Shown here: positions 44,595 through 53,336 of the stretch, in pieces
How positions within the stretch are numbered: the first letter of the stretch is position 1
How the letters are laid out: every line of letters starts with the position of its first letter
Notes under the pieces: generated by a model
Database searches by the model: none
The model's input: only the letters and a program-made list of their open reading frames with translations
Told to the model about the DNA's origin: nothing
Made by a program: the position numbers and the translations under genes
Origin: Clostridium sp. AM22-11AC
Lineage (GTDB): Bacteria > Bacillota > Clostridia > Lachnospirales > Lachnospiraceae
Assembly: GCF_003473545.1 (NCBI RefSeq)
Contig: NZ_QUCM01000016.1
Coordinates: forward strand, 1 to 64,000
DNA: 64,000 bases
Reading direction: 5' to 3'

Positions 44595-45299
44595 ATGAAG
44601 AAGAAAGCTTTAGTAGCTATGGCAATGGCTGCAGCTATGGTAGCAATGCCGGTAGTAGCTGGTGCAGTTACAAGTCCTGGTAGTCAGTCTGATGGAACTA
44701 TTGGTCAGGATTCATCAAGCCAAAGCCAGAATAATACTAATACTGGCAGCCAGCAGGGAGAGCAGAACTCCGATACTAATGCTGGATCCAATGCAGGATC
44801 AGGAGTAAACAAAGTAGCAGAAGCAACTGTTGTCCAGGGAAGAGACAACGAAAGACAGGAAGTAACCAATGTTACAAAGGATGGTTCTGAAGTAACTATG
44901 GGATTGATTGAAGATGCTTCCAATAGTGACGTTGACCAGAGTATTGCAACTGGTGAAGCAGAAACTGCCGGACTTGGTGATGAATCTGTAAGTCAGATTA
45001 ATGGCTTAAATAACGGAACCAAAAAGGCTAGTGATTTTGTTCCTAATGCAGGTCTGGAAGAGTATGCTAATGTAGGTAAAACCCGTGCGATCATCTCTCA
45101 GAAAAATGGACATGATGTTCGTTCTACAGTTAATCTGTATGTAAGTACCTTAACCGCAGGCAAAGATATTGTAATTATCTACTTAGACAACAATACAAGC
45201 AATTGGGTTACAGTTAAGAATCCTACCATTAACTGGAATACAAAATATGTAAGTTTTGAAGTACCAGGTTCTTGTACTGTACAGGTTCTTGCAAAATAA
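44595..45299 (+). CDS. Secreted protein of unknown function in capsule operon
   Basis: A 234-residue secreted protein. The signal peptide runs to about residue 24 (PVVAGAV). A Ser/Asn/Gln/Gly-rich low-complexity stretch follows (about 28-75). The C-terminal 90 residues form a predicted beta domain (GKTRAIISQKNGHDVRSTV, KDIVIIYLDNNTSNWVTV). ATG 44595 is correctly spaced from GGGAGGAAGG; an in-frame GTG at 44586 is too close. I do not recognise the family. Its place between the LCP gene and the initiating transferase suggests a role at the wall. Confidence 0.78.
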   Translation: MKKKALVAMAMAAAMVAMPVVAGAVTSPGSQSDGTIGQDSSSQSQNNTNTGSQQGEQNSDTNAGSNAGSGVNKVAEATVVQGRDNERQEVTNVTKDGSEVTMGLIEDASNSDVDQSIATGEAETAGLGDESVSQINGLNNGTKKASDFVPNAGLEEYANVGKTRAIISQKNGHDVRSTVNLYVSTLTAGKDIVIIYLDNNTSNWVTVKNPTINWNTKYVSFEVPGSCTVQVLAK

Positions 45300-45313
45300 C
45301 AACTATTATGATG

Positions 45314-45340
45314 GAGCCGGGAGACATTTCCGGCTCTGTT
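45314..45340 (+). terminator. Hairpin after the secreted protein gene
   Basis: A 7-bp GC-rich stem (45314-45320 with 45330-45336) followed by TGTT. Weak, probably a partial attenuator within the capsule operon. Confidence 0.4.
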
Positions 45341-45373
45341 ATAAACGCAAACGAAAAAGGATGAAGTGGGGAT

Positions 45374-46828
45374 ATGTATCGAAAAAGCGCCAGAGGATGG
45401 GAAAAACATCTGGATTTTATGATCTGGGACCAACTGAGTTTACAGATCGCATTTTTATTGGCTTATATGTTAAGAAATGGCCTTAGCAACCCCTATAGCC
45501 ATTTAATATACTGTAACGTGGCATTTATCTTAGTTGTGATCGATGCCGGCGTACTATTACTCTTTGAATCTTTGAAAAATGTGTTAAAACGTGGATATTA
45601 TCAGGAATTTGCAATGACAGTAAAACATGTGATCCTGGTGATCCTGGTAACTACGTTTTATCTTTTCTATATAAAAAGAAGCGAGGATTATTCCAGACTG
45701 GCATTGCTTTATATGACGGTTCTGTATTTACTTGTTTCTTATCTGACCCGTATCTTGTGGAAAGACCAGCTGAAAAGAAAAATGCGTTCCAGCATGAAAC
45801 GTTCTCTGTTGATCATAACTACAAAAAGCATGCTGGATACGGTGGTCTATAATATTCGCAATTTTAATTATGAAATGTTTCATGTTGCAGGTGTGGCAGT
45901 GATCGACTGCGATATGGTAGGGCATGATTGTGGAGATAGCATTACAGTTGTAGCAAATGCAGACACAGTAGCGGATTACGTCTGCAGGGAATGGGTAGAT
46001 GAAGTATTTGTAAATCTTCCAGACGATGCTCCGTATCCGGAAACGCTGTTAAACCAGCTGACAGAAATGGGCGCGGTTGTTCATATGAAACTGGCAAAGA
46101 CATCCAACCTGATCGGCGAAAAGAAATTTGTAGAACGCCTGGGAATCTACACAGTACTGACAACCAGTATCAACTATGCAACTACCAAGCAGCTTTTTAT
46201 GAAACGCGCTCTGGACATTTTAGGCGGACTGGTAGGATGCCTGATCACATTGATCCTTACCGTGATCTTAGGACCGTTGATCTACATACAATCTCCCGGA
46301 CCGATTTTCTTTTCCCAAGTCCGTGTGGGAAAAAATGGAAAGAAATTCAAAATCTATAAATTCCGCAGTATGTATATGGATGCAGAAGAGCGGAAGAAAG
46401 AACTGATGAAACAAAACCGTGTAAAAGACGGTATGATGTTTAAACTGGAATGGGATCCACGAATCATCGGAACCAAGAAACTTCCGGATGGTACAATAAA
46501 GAAAGGAATTGGAAATATCATTCGAGACTTCAGCCTGGATGAATTCCCACAGTTCTTTAACGTATTAAAAGGTGACATGAGCCTTGTAGGCACAAGACCG
46601 CCGACGGTAGATGAATGGGACAAATATGATCTTCACCACCGTGCCCGCCTTGCCACCAAACCTGGCATTACAGGAATGTGGCAGGTCAGCGGACGAAGCA
46701 ACATCACTGACTTCGAGGATGTAGTAAAACTCGACAGGCAGTACATTGCAGAGTGGAACTTTGCTCTGGATATAAAGATCCTTTTCAAAACCGTACTGGT
46801 TGTATTCAAACGGGACGGTGCGATGTAG
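45374..46828 (+). CDS. Polyprenyl-phosphate glycosyl-1-phosphate transferase (WbaP/CpsE-like)
   Basis: A 484-residue membrane enzyme that starts repeat-unit assembly by placing the first sugar phosphate on undecaprenyl phosphate. It has four N-terminal membrane segments, a central cytosolic Rossmann-like region, a fifth hydrophobic segment (LVGCLITLILTVILGPLIYI) and the catalytic bacterial sugar transferase domain (SPGPIFFSQVRVGKNG, YKFRSMYMDAE, DEFPQFFNVLKGDMSLVG, PGITGMWQVSGRS). Which sugar is used (Gal or Glc type) cannot be read directly. It is the last gene of the conserved module. Confidence 0.93.
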   Translation: MYRKSARGWEKHLDFMIWDQLSLQIAFLLAYMLRNGLSNPYSHLIYCNVAFILVVIDAGVLLLFESLKNVLKRGYYQEFAMTVKHVILVILVTTFYLFYIKRSEDYSRLALLYMTVLYLLVSYLTRILWKDQLKRKMRSSMKRSLLIITTKSMLDTVVYNIRNFNYEMFHVAGVAVIDCDMVGHDCGDSITVVANADTVADYVCREWVDEVFVNLPDDAPYPETLLNQLTEMGAVVHMKLAKTSNLIGEKKFVERLGIYTVLTTSINYATTKQLFMKRALDILGGLVGCLITLILTVILGPLIYIQSPGPIFFSQVRVGKNGKKFKIYKFRSMYMDAEERKKELMKQNRVKDGMMFKLEWDPRIIGTKKLPDGTIKKGIGNIIRDFSLDEFPQFFNVLKGDMSLVGTRPPTVDEWDKYDLHHRARLATKPGITGMWQVSGRSNITDFEDVVKLDRQYIAEWNFALDIKILFKTVLVVFKRDGAM

Positions 46829-46931
46829 GATCACAAATTAATGGTATACTAATTGTATACAAGGTGGCTTCGTAAAATGATCATAAAGCGGTCATGAAGT
46901 TCACCGAACTGGATAAAAATGAGAAGACATG

Positions 46932-46968
46932 GGGCTTGTATATGAACCAAAATGTCATATGCAAGCCC
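46932..46968 (+). promoter_or_regulatory. Leader hairpin before the variable capsule region
   Basis: A 14-bp stem with one wobble (46932-46945 with 46955-46968) has no T run on the plus strand. It lies in the 239-bp gap 46829-47067, which also contains a spaced pair of GTATAC sites (46844-46849 and 46855-46860) and no gene. It may be an RNA element such as an antiterminator target or processing site. Confidence 0.45.
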
Positions 46969-47067
46969 GAAAAAAGAGGCGTTTTTGGTACGCACTGAGA
47001 AATGTCTACTCAACAAGAAATTCCCACGTATTTTTCAAAATAAAGAAATAGGAAAGCTTTAAATCAT

Positions 47068-47502
47068 ATGGAAAAGAAATTAGCTATTTCTATGTTTGGT
47101 CAAAAAAGACTGAGCAGAGAAGGCGGAATTGAAATTGTTGTAAAAGAACTTTGCACCAGAATGGCGCAAGATGGGCATAAGATTACTTGCTATAACCGGT
47201 CGGGACATCATGTAAGCGGGGCAGAGTTTGATAAAAAAAATGAATATAAAGGCATTTGCCAAAAATCTGTTCCAACGATTGAAAAAAAGGGATTAGCAGC
47301 TGTTAGTTCATCTTTTTTTGCAGCACTTTACAGTGCATTTGGAAAATATGATGTTGTACATATTCACGCGGAAGGACCAGCTTTTTTCTCATGGCTGCCA
47401 AAGATGTTTGGTAAAAGGGTCGTGGTTACAATACATGGGGAGTGTGAAATAATATGGACAACCAGAAAAAAGCCTGATTTCATGCGGGTTTGCGCGGCTT
47501 GA
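47068..47502 (+). pseudogene. Truncated GT4 glycosyltransferase (5' third only)
   Basis: The first 124 codons match the N-terminus of the intact glycosyltransferase at 47824-48948 almost residue for residue (both have GQKRLSREGGIEIVVKELCT and PTIEKKGLAAVSSSFFAAL). Homology stops abruptly after VVVTIHG at 47439. The next 20 codons are unrelated and end at a stop. The whole nucleotide-binding domain is missing, so the product cannot be an active GT4 enzyme. DNA identity to the intact copy is clearly lower than protein identity, so this is an older or separately acquired allele cut by recombination. Confidence 0.85.
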
Positions 47503-47823
47503 CCTTTTCACCTCAACTTGTTTCTGCTTGTCATGGTGCGTTAGGGCCTGCGTGTTTTCAGGGGTTAATGGCTTCTGGTTGCGCTCTATACTTAACCCAC
47601 CACAGCGAAAGCTGATAGAGCAGAAAACAGAATGAGGAGGTACGAGGACAAGCCTGCGTATAGATTGTTGCTGCAATCTGTATACAGGCTTGTTGTTGTG
47701 CTATGAAGTAGGAAAGGTGAATAGTGAAAGATGAGCATGACAATTTAAGGAAAAGAACTGCTGGGATTGTGTATAAGCCTAGGACAAGAATAGAAACTAT
47801 GGAATGACGGTTGGAGAGAAGTA
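47440..47823. other. Foreign remnant between two glycosyltransferase copies
   Basis: This stretch matches neither glycosyltransferase copy and has no convincing gene on either strand. It contains a 20-bp imperfect hairpin (47648-47667 with 47674-47693) and reads like non-coding DNA left by a mobile element or recombination event. No transposase fragment, terminal repeat or target duplication is evident. Confidence 0.55.
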
Positions 47824-48948
47824 ATGGAAGAAAAAATCAGACTTGCGGTTTTCGGACAGAAACGTCTTTCGCGTGAAGGCGGGATAGAGATTGTTGTAAA
47901 AGAGTTATGCACCCGAATGGCACAGAATGGTTGTGATATAACTTGCTACAATAGAGCAGGCCATCATGTGAGCGGTGCAGAGTATGACAAAACAATTGAA
48001 TATGATGGCATCCGTCAAAAGGTTGTTCCGACCATTGAGAAGAAGGGACTTGCAGCGGTAAGCTCTTCCTTTTTCGCAGCACTTTGTAGTGCATTTGGAA
48101 GATATGATGTGGTGCATATCCATGCGGAAGGTCCTGCTTTTTTCTGTTGGATACCAAAACTTTTTGGCAAGCGTGTAATCAGCACTATTCACGGTTTGGA
48201 CTGGGCCCGCGAAAAATGGAAATTTGGCGTTGGATCAAAATTTATCCGGCAGGGTGAAAAAAATGCCGTAAAATATGCAGATGAAATCATTGTTCTAAGC
48301 AAAGGCGTTCAGAAATATTTCATGGAGACCTACGGAAGGGAGACACATTTTATCCCTAATGGTGTCAATCGGCCAGAGGTTCGGGAGGCAAAGCTGATCA
48401 CGGATCATTTTGGACTGGAAAAGGATTCCTACATACTGTTCCTCGGTCGTCTGGTGCCGGAGAAGGGGATTCGATATCTGGTTGAGGCATTCAAGAATGT
48501 CAAGACAGATAAAAAACTGGTCATCGCAGGTGGCTCTAGTGATACGGATTCCTTTATGGAGGAATTGAAAGAACTGGCGAAGGGTGACGATCGGATTCTT
48601 TTTACTGGGTTTGTGCAGGGAGCAATGCTGGATGAACTGTACAGCAACGCTTACATTTACACGCTGCCGTCCGATCTGGAAGGAATGCCATTAAGTCTGC
48701 TGGAGGCGATGAGCTACGGCAATTGCTGTCTGGTATCCGACATTCCAGAGTGTGCAGAGGTTGTGGAAGATAAGGCGTTGATTTTCAAAAAGTCAGATGT
48801 AGAGGACTTGCGAGAAAAATTGCAAGATGCCTGTGACCATCCTGAAATGGTTATGAAAATGAAGAATCAGGCTGCTGACTTTATCTGCGAGAAATATAAC
48901 TGGGATGAAGTTGTAAAGGAAACGATGAAGTTATACACAGGAAAATAA
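47824..48948 (+). CDS. GT4-family glycosyltransferase
   Basis: A 374-residue GT-B enzyme. The N-terminal acceptor domain has REGGIEIVVKELCTRM and the C-terminal donor domain has FLGRLVPEKGIRYLVEAF and the E-x7-E motif region SDLEGMPLSLLEAMSYG. GT4 enzymes retain anomeric configuration and use nucleotide sugars. A ribosome site (GGAGAG) precedes the ATG. It begins a run of genes with more CTG/CCG-rich codon use than the block before, consistent with a different origin. Confidence 0.92.
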   Translation: MEEKIRLAVFGQKRLSREGGIEIVVKELCTRMAQNGCDITCYNRAGHHVSGAEYDKTIEYDGIRQKVVPTIEKKGLAAVSSSFFAALCSAFGRYDVVHIHAEGPAFFCWIPKLFGKRVISTIHGLDWAREKWKFGVGSKFIRQGEKNAVKYADEIIVLSKGVQKYFMETYGRETHFIPNGVNRPEVREAKLITDHFGLEKDSYILFLGRLVPEKGIRYLVEAFKNVKTDKKLVIAGGSSDTDSFMEELKELAKGDDRILFTGFVQGAMLDELYSNAYIYTLPSDLEGMPLSLLEAMSYGNCCLVSDIPECAEVVEDKALIFKKSDVEDLREKLQDACDHPEMVMKMKNQAADFICEKYNWDEVVKETMKLYTGK

Positions 48949-49027
48949 TATATTAGAGTCAACTGTTCCAATAAAAGTAGTAAGACACAATATACACTCT
49001 TCTAAAATTAATAAGGAGACAAATGCA

Positions 49028-50077
49028 ATGAGTACAATAAATTTGGATAATAAAACTATTTTAGTCACAGGCGCAGCGGGCTTTATAGGTTCCAACCTTG
49101 TGAAGCGAATCTATCAGGAAGCACCTTCCGCTGCGGTCGTTGGTATCGACAACATGAATGACTACTACGATGTAGCACTGAAAGAGTTCCGTCTGAATGA
49201 GCTGGCCAAGTATCCCACATTTACTTTTGTCAAAGGCAACATCGCTGACAAAGTACTGATTACTGAGTTGTTCGAGAAGTACAAGCCATCTGTGGTCGTT
49301 AACCTTGCAGCACAGGCTGGTGTGCGCTACTCCATCACCAACCCGGATGCTTATGTGGAATCCAACTTGGTCGGCTTCTTTAATATTCTCGAAGCCTGCC
49401 GTCATTGCGAGAGTCTGGAGCATCTGGTGTATGCTTCTTCTTCCTCCGTCTACGGTTCCAACAAGAAGGTTCCGTACAGCACCGACGACAAGGTAGATAA
49501 TCCGGTTTCTCTCTATGCAGCAACCAAAAAATCCAATGAACTGATGGCACACGCCTACTCCAAACTCTACAATATTCCTTCCACCGGTCTGCGTTTCTTC
49601 ACTGTGTATGGTCCGGCAGGGCGTCCTGACATGGCTTACTTCGGCTTTACCAACAAACTAGTGAAGGGCGAGACCATCAAGATTTTCAACTACGGCAACT
49701 GCAAGCGTGACTTTACTTATGTGGATGACATCGTTGAGGGCGTTGTCCGTGTGATGAAGAAGGCACCGGACAAAAAGAATGGCGAGGACGGTTTGCCGAT
49801 TCCGCCGTATGCAGTTTACAACATCGGCAATCAGAATCCAGAAAATCTGCTGGACTTCGTGCAGATTTTGAGTGAGGAGCTGGTTCGTGCAAAGGTTCTG
49901 CCGGAAGATTATGACTTCGAGGCACACAAAGAGCTGGTTCCGATGCAGCCGGGTGATGTACCTGTGACCTATGCAGATACCAGTGCGTTGGAGCGTGACT
50001 TCGGATATAAGCCCTCTACCAGTTTGCGCGAGGGTTTGCGGAAGTTCGCTGAGTGGTACGCAAAGTTCTACAAATAA
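49028..50077 (+). CDS. UDP-glucuronate 4-epimerase-type NAD epimerase
   Basis: A 349-residue extended SDR. It has TGAAGFIGSNL (NAD binding), NLAAQAGVRYS, the catalytic region ASSSSVYG and Tyr-x3-Lys in SLYAATKKSNELM, and TVYGPAGRPDMAYFGF, which is typical of the UDP-glucuronate 4-epimerase (CapI/LspL) branch. It would convert UDP-glucuronate to UDP-galacturonate. With the UDP-glucose dehydrogenase at 52049 this gives a complete route to UDP-galacturonate. AAGGAG precedes the ATG. Confidence 0.9.
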   Translation: MSTINLDNKTILVTGAAGFIGSNLVKRIYQEAPSAAVVGIDNMNDYYDVALKEFRLNELAKYPTFTFVKGNIADKVLITELFEKYKPSVVVNLAAQAGVRYSITNPDAYVESNLVGFFNILEACRHCESLEHLVYASSSSVYGSNKKVPYSTDDKVDNPVSLYAATKKSNELMAHAYSKLYNIPSTGLRFFTVYGPAGRPDMAYFGFTNKLVKGETIKIFNYGNCKRDFTYVDDIVEGVVRVMKKAPDKKNGEDGLPIPPYAVYNIGNQNPENLLDFVQILSEELVRAKVLPEDYDFEAHKELVPMQPGDVPVTYADTSALERDFGYKPSTSLREGLRKFAEWYAKFYK

Positions 50078-50099
50078 TGAAGAATAGGAAAATAAACCG

Positions 50100-51272
50100 A
50101 TGAAGTGTGTTGAGGTTTACAAGGAATTATATCATCAGGAACCGTTTGATGTGGCGTTCTGCCCGTACCGCATCAGTCCGCTGGGTGCGCATATCGACCA
50201 TCAGTACGGAAAAATCAATGGTTTGGCAATCGACAAGGGAATCCACATGGCCTACCACCCGAAACAGAATGGTGTGGTGGAGTTGCAGTCGCTGAACTTC
50301 CCGAAGCGTGCCCAGTTCTTTGTAAATGCAGTGCCGGAAGAAAAGCAGGGAGACTGGGCTGATCATCTGCGTGGTGCGGCAAAGATGCTGGGAGAAAAGT
50401 ACCGCCTGAAAGTTGGTCTGTCTGGCATTATCGAGGGTAGCCTGCCGATTGGCGGTTTGTCCTCGTCGGCTTCGGTCATTATTTGCTTTTTGTCTGCACT
50501 GTGCAAAGTGAATGGTATCCATCTAGAGCCGATGGAGATGATTCTCACGGCGAAGGCCGCAGAAAACCAGTATGTTGGTGTTGCTTGCGGCAAGCTCGAC
50601 CAGAGCTGCGAAGTTCTTTCTAAGAAAAACCATCTACTGTACCTCGATACGAAAGATGACAGCTATGAACTGATCCCTACCAGTGAGAAAATGAAGCCTT
50701 ATAAGGTGGCAATCTTCTTCTCCGGCTTGGAGCGTTCTTTGAAAAACTCTAAGTACAATCTGCGGCAGGACGAGTGCAAGGCAGCGGCCTATGCACTAAT
50801 GGGCTATGCAGGGATGGACTATGACACCTTTGCAAATACCCGGCTGCGCGATGTGCCGTATGAGGTGTTTGAAGCCTATAAAGACCGTCTGCCAGAATTG
50901 TGGCGTAGACGCGCAGAACACTATTACAGCGAGTTTGCTCGTGCCGAAAAGGGTGCAGAACTGTGGCGTAAAGGTGATTTGGAAGGCTACGGTCAGCTGG
51001 TTTTCGAGAGTGGCAAATCTTCCATTTATAATTACGAGTGTGGCTGCGATGAATTGAAAAAACTGTATGAAATTATGGCTGACACTGATGGTATCTACGG
51101 TGGCCGCTTCTCCGGTGCGGGATTCAAAGGCTGCTGCATGGCGCTGATTGACCCAGACAAGGCCGAAGATATTGAAGCAAAGGTCACAGCAGAGTATCTG
51201 AAAGCGTTCCCGGCATTGGAAGGTAAGTACAGTTTCCATCTGTGCGAGAGTGCCGATGGTGTGGAACTGTAA
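50100..51272 (+). CDS. GHMP sugar kinase (galactokinase/galacturonokinase-like)
   Basis: A 390-residue GHMP kinase. Motif 1 is CPYRISPLGAHIDHQYG, motif 2 is GSLPIGGLSSSASV, motif 3 is GRFSGAGFKGCCMAL. It resembles galactokinase but motif 1 departs from the usual GRVNLIGEH-D form. A neighbouring uronate epimerase and dehydrogenase make a uronic acid kinase (for example galacturonokinase) a reasonable alternative. It would yield the sugar 1-phosphate used by the nucleotidylyltransferase encoded 13 bases downstream. Confidence 0.82.
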   Translation: MKCVEVYKELYHQEPFDVAFCPYRISPLGAHIDHQYGKINGLAIDKGIHMAYHPKQNGVVELQSLNFPKRAQFFVNAVPEEKQGDWADHLRGAAKMLGEKYRLKVGLSGIIEGSLPIGGLSSSASVIICFLSALCKVNGIHLEPMEMILTAKAAENQYVGVACGKLDQSCEVLSKKNHLLYLDTKDDSYELIPTSEKMKPYKVAIFFSGLERSLKNSKYNLRQDECKAAAYALMGYAGMDYDTFANTRLRDVPYEVFEAYKDRLPELWRRRAEHYYSEFARAEKGAELWRKGDLEGYGQLVFESGKSSIYNYECGCDELKKLYEIMADTDGIYGGRFSGAGFKGCCMALIDPDKAEDIEAKVTAEYLKAFPALEGKYSFHLCESADGVEL

Positions 51273-51285
51273 GGAGAATACATAG

Positions 51286-52026
51286 ATGAAATGTTTGATT
51301 TTAGCAGCGGGCTACGCTACACGGCTTTATCCGCTGACGGAGAATTTTCCGAAGCCGCTCCTGAAAGTGGGAGAAAAGTCCATCCTCGATTGGCTGGTGG
51401 ATGATTTAGTGGATACCACCGATATTGACGAATTTGTGGTAATTTCCAACCACAAGTTCGCGCAGCATTTTGAGGATTGGAAAAGCAATAAGCAAAAGAC
51501 GCGGCCTTATGAGATTACTGTAATCGACGATGGCACAAGCACCAATGAAACTCGTCTGGGAGCAGTCAAAGATATTCAGCTGGCGGTGGAAAAGCTGAAT
51601 TTAGCTGATGATTTGCTGGTTATGGCTGGCGACAATGTGCTGGATTTCAGTCTTTCCAAGTTCGTGGAGTTCGCAAAGGAAAAGGATACTTCCTGTGTGA
51701 TGTGCCATGTGGAAAATGAACTGAAAAAGCAGCAGAAAACGGCGATTATCACGTTGGATGGCAATGACCTGATTACCAGCTATGAGGAAAAGCCGAAAGA
51801 GCCGAAAGGAAATCTGGCTGTGCCGCCGTTCTATTGCTACCGTGCCTGTGATGTAAAGCGGATTCAGGAAGCACTGGACAATGGCTGCGGTTATGACGCA
51901 CCAGGTAGCTTTGCCGCATGGCTGAGCAAACAGACCCCAATGCACGCTTACGTTATGCCGGGCAAACGGTATGACATTGGCGATATTAACAGCTATGAGT
52001 ATGTGAAGAGTGTGTTCTCAAGATAA
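51286..52026 (+). CDS. Sugar-1-phosphate nucleotidylyltransferase
   Basis: A 246-residue NTP-transferase. The signature is [21 protein letters not shown] at the N-terminus (first 20 shown in part), with [11 protein letters not shown] as the metal-binding region and [11 protein letters not shown]. It would make an NDP-sugar from the product of the preceding kinase. AAGGAG precedes the ATG. Sugar and base specificity are not readable. The tight spacing with the kinase suggests a salvage pair. Confidence 0.88.
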   Translation: MKCLILAAGYATRLYPLTENFPKPLLKVGEKSILDWLVDDLVDTTDIDEFVVISNHKFAQHFEDWKSNKQKTRPYEITVIDDGTSTNETRLGAVKDIQLAVEKLNLADDLLVMAGDNVLDFSLSKFVEFAKEKDTSCVMCHVENELKKQQKTAIITLDGNDLITSYEEKPKEPKGNLAVPPFYCYRACDVKRIQEALDNGCGYDAPGSFAAWLSKQTPMHAYVMPGKRYDIGDINSYEYVKSVFSR

Positions 52027-52048
52027 GTATACAAGGGAGAAAGTAATA

Positions 52049-53299
52049 ATGAAGGAGTTTAAAGATTTGAAAATTGCCGTGGCCGGTACGGGATATGTTG
52101 GGCTTTCGCTGGCAGTGTTGCTGGCACAGCACCATCAGGTAACGGCTTTGGATATCGTTCCTGAGAAGGTGGAGATGATCAATAACAAGAAATCTCCGAT
52201 TCGGGACGAATACATTGAGAAGTATCTGGCAGAAAAGGAGCTGGATCTGACTGCAACTCTGGATGCCAAGGAAGCGTATTCTGATGCTGATTTTGTTGTC
52301 ATTGCAGCTCCTACCAACTATGACAGCAAGAAAAATTTCTTTGATACCTCTGCAGTTGAAGCGGTTATCAAACTGGTAATTGAGTATAACCCGGAAGCAA
52401 TTATGGTGATAAAGTCCACGATTCCTGTTGGCTTCACAGCAAGTGTCCGCGAAAAATATCACTGCGACAATATTATCTTCAGCCCGGAGTTTCTGCGCGA
52501 GTCGAAGGCCCTGTATGACAATCTGTATCCTTCCCGTATCATCGTCGGAACCGACGTGGATAATGCTCGACTGGTAAAGGCAGCACACACTTTTGCAGAA
52601 CTCCTGCAGGAAGGCGCAATTAAAGAGAACATTGACACTCTGTTCATGGGCTTTACTGAGGCAGAGGCAGTTAAGCTGTTCGCCAACACCTATCTGGCAC
52701 TGCGTGTCAGCTACTTCAACGAACTGGATACCTATGCTGAGATGAAGGGACTGAACACTCAGCAAATCATTGACGGTGTTTGCCTGGATCCTCGTATTGG
52801 TACTCATTACAATAATCCTTCCTTTGGTTATGGTGGATATTGCCTGCCGAAAGACACCAAGCAGCTGCTGGCGAACTACGCCGATGTACCGGAAAACCTG
52901 ATTGAAGCAATTGTCGAGAGCAATAGAACTCGTAAAGATTTTATTGCTGATCGTGTGCTTGAAATTGCTGGTGCCTATGAAGCAAATGACAGCTGGGATG
53001 AAAACAAGGAGAAGGAAGTAGTGGTTGGCGTATATCGTCTGACCATGAAGAGTAACAGCGACAACTTCCGACAGAGTTCCATTCAGGGGGTCATGAAGCG
53101 TATTAAGGCCAAGGGAGCAACGGTGATTATTTACGAACCGACTCTGAAAGATGGCGAGACTTTCTTCGGAAGTAAGGTTGTAAATGATCTGGCGAAGTTC
53201 AAAGAAATGAGCCAGGCGATTATTGCAAATAGATATGATAGTTGCTTGGATGATGTGAAGGACAAGGTTTATACAAGAGATATTTTCCAGAGGGATTAA
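52049..53299 (+). CDS. UDP-glucose 6-dehydrogenase
   Basis: A 416-residue nucleotide-sugar dehydrogenase. It has the N-terminal NAD loop [32 protein letters not shown], the invariant Lys/Asn region [15 protein letters not shown] and catalytic Cys in [13 protein letters not shown]. It oxidises UDP-glucose to UDP-glucuronate in two NAD-dependent steps. ATG 52049 follows AAGGGAG; a longer reading from 52010 would overlap the preceding gene. It feeds the 4-epimerase at 49028. Confidence 0.92.
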   Translation: MKEFKDLKIAVAGTGYVGLSLAVLLAQHHQVTALDIVPEKVEMINNKKSPIRDEYIEKYLAEKELDLTATLDAKEAYSDADFVVIAAPTNYDSKKNFFDTSAVEAVIKLVIEYNPEAIMVIKSTIPVGFTASVREKYHCDNIIFSPEFLRESKALYDNLYPSRIIVGTDVDNARLVKAAHTFAELLQEGAIKENIDTLFMGFTEAEAVKLFANTYLALRVSYFNELDTYAEMKGLNTQQIIDGVCLDPRIGTHYNNPSFGYGGYCLPKDTKQLLANYADVPENLIEAIVESNRTRKDFIADRVLEIAGAYEANDSWDENKEKEVVVGVYRLTMKSNSDNFRQSSIQGVMKRIKAKGATVIIYEPTLKDGETFFGSKVVNDLAKFKEMSQAIIANRYDSCLDDVKDKVYTRDIFQRD

Positions 53300-53336
53300 T
53301 GGAGACGATAGAACGGCGCAGAAAGGAGAACGGACA

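Noticed and set aside
46932..46968. Intrinsic terminator after the sugar transferase gene
   Set aside because: The stem is strong but is followed by GAAAAAAG, not T, on the plus strand, so it is kept as a leader hairpin.
47389..47743. Minus-strand open frames of 61-95 codons across the remnant
   Set aside because: No ribosome site or recognisable domain; they overlap each other and the truncated glycosyltransferase and read like translated non-coding DNA.
47440..47823. Insertion sequence
   Set aside because: No transposase coding sequence, terminal inverted repeats or target duplication could be seen.
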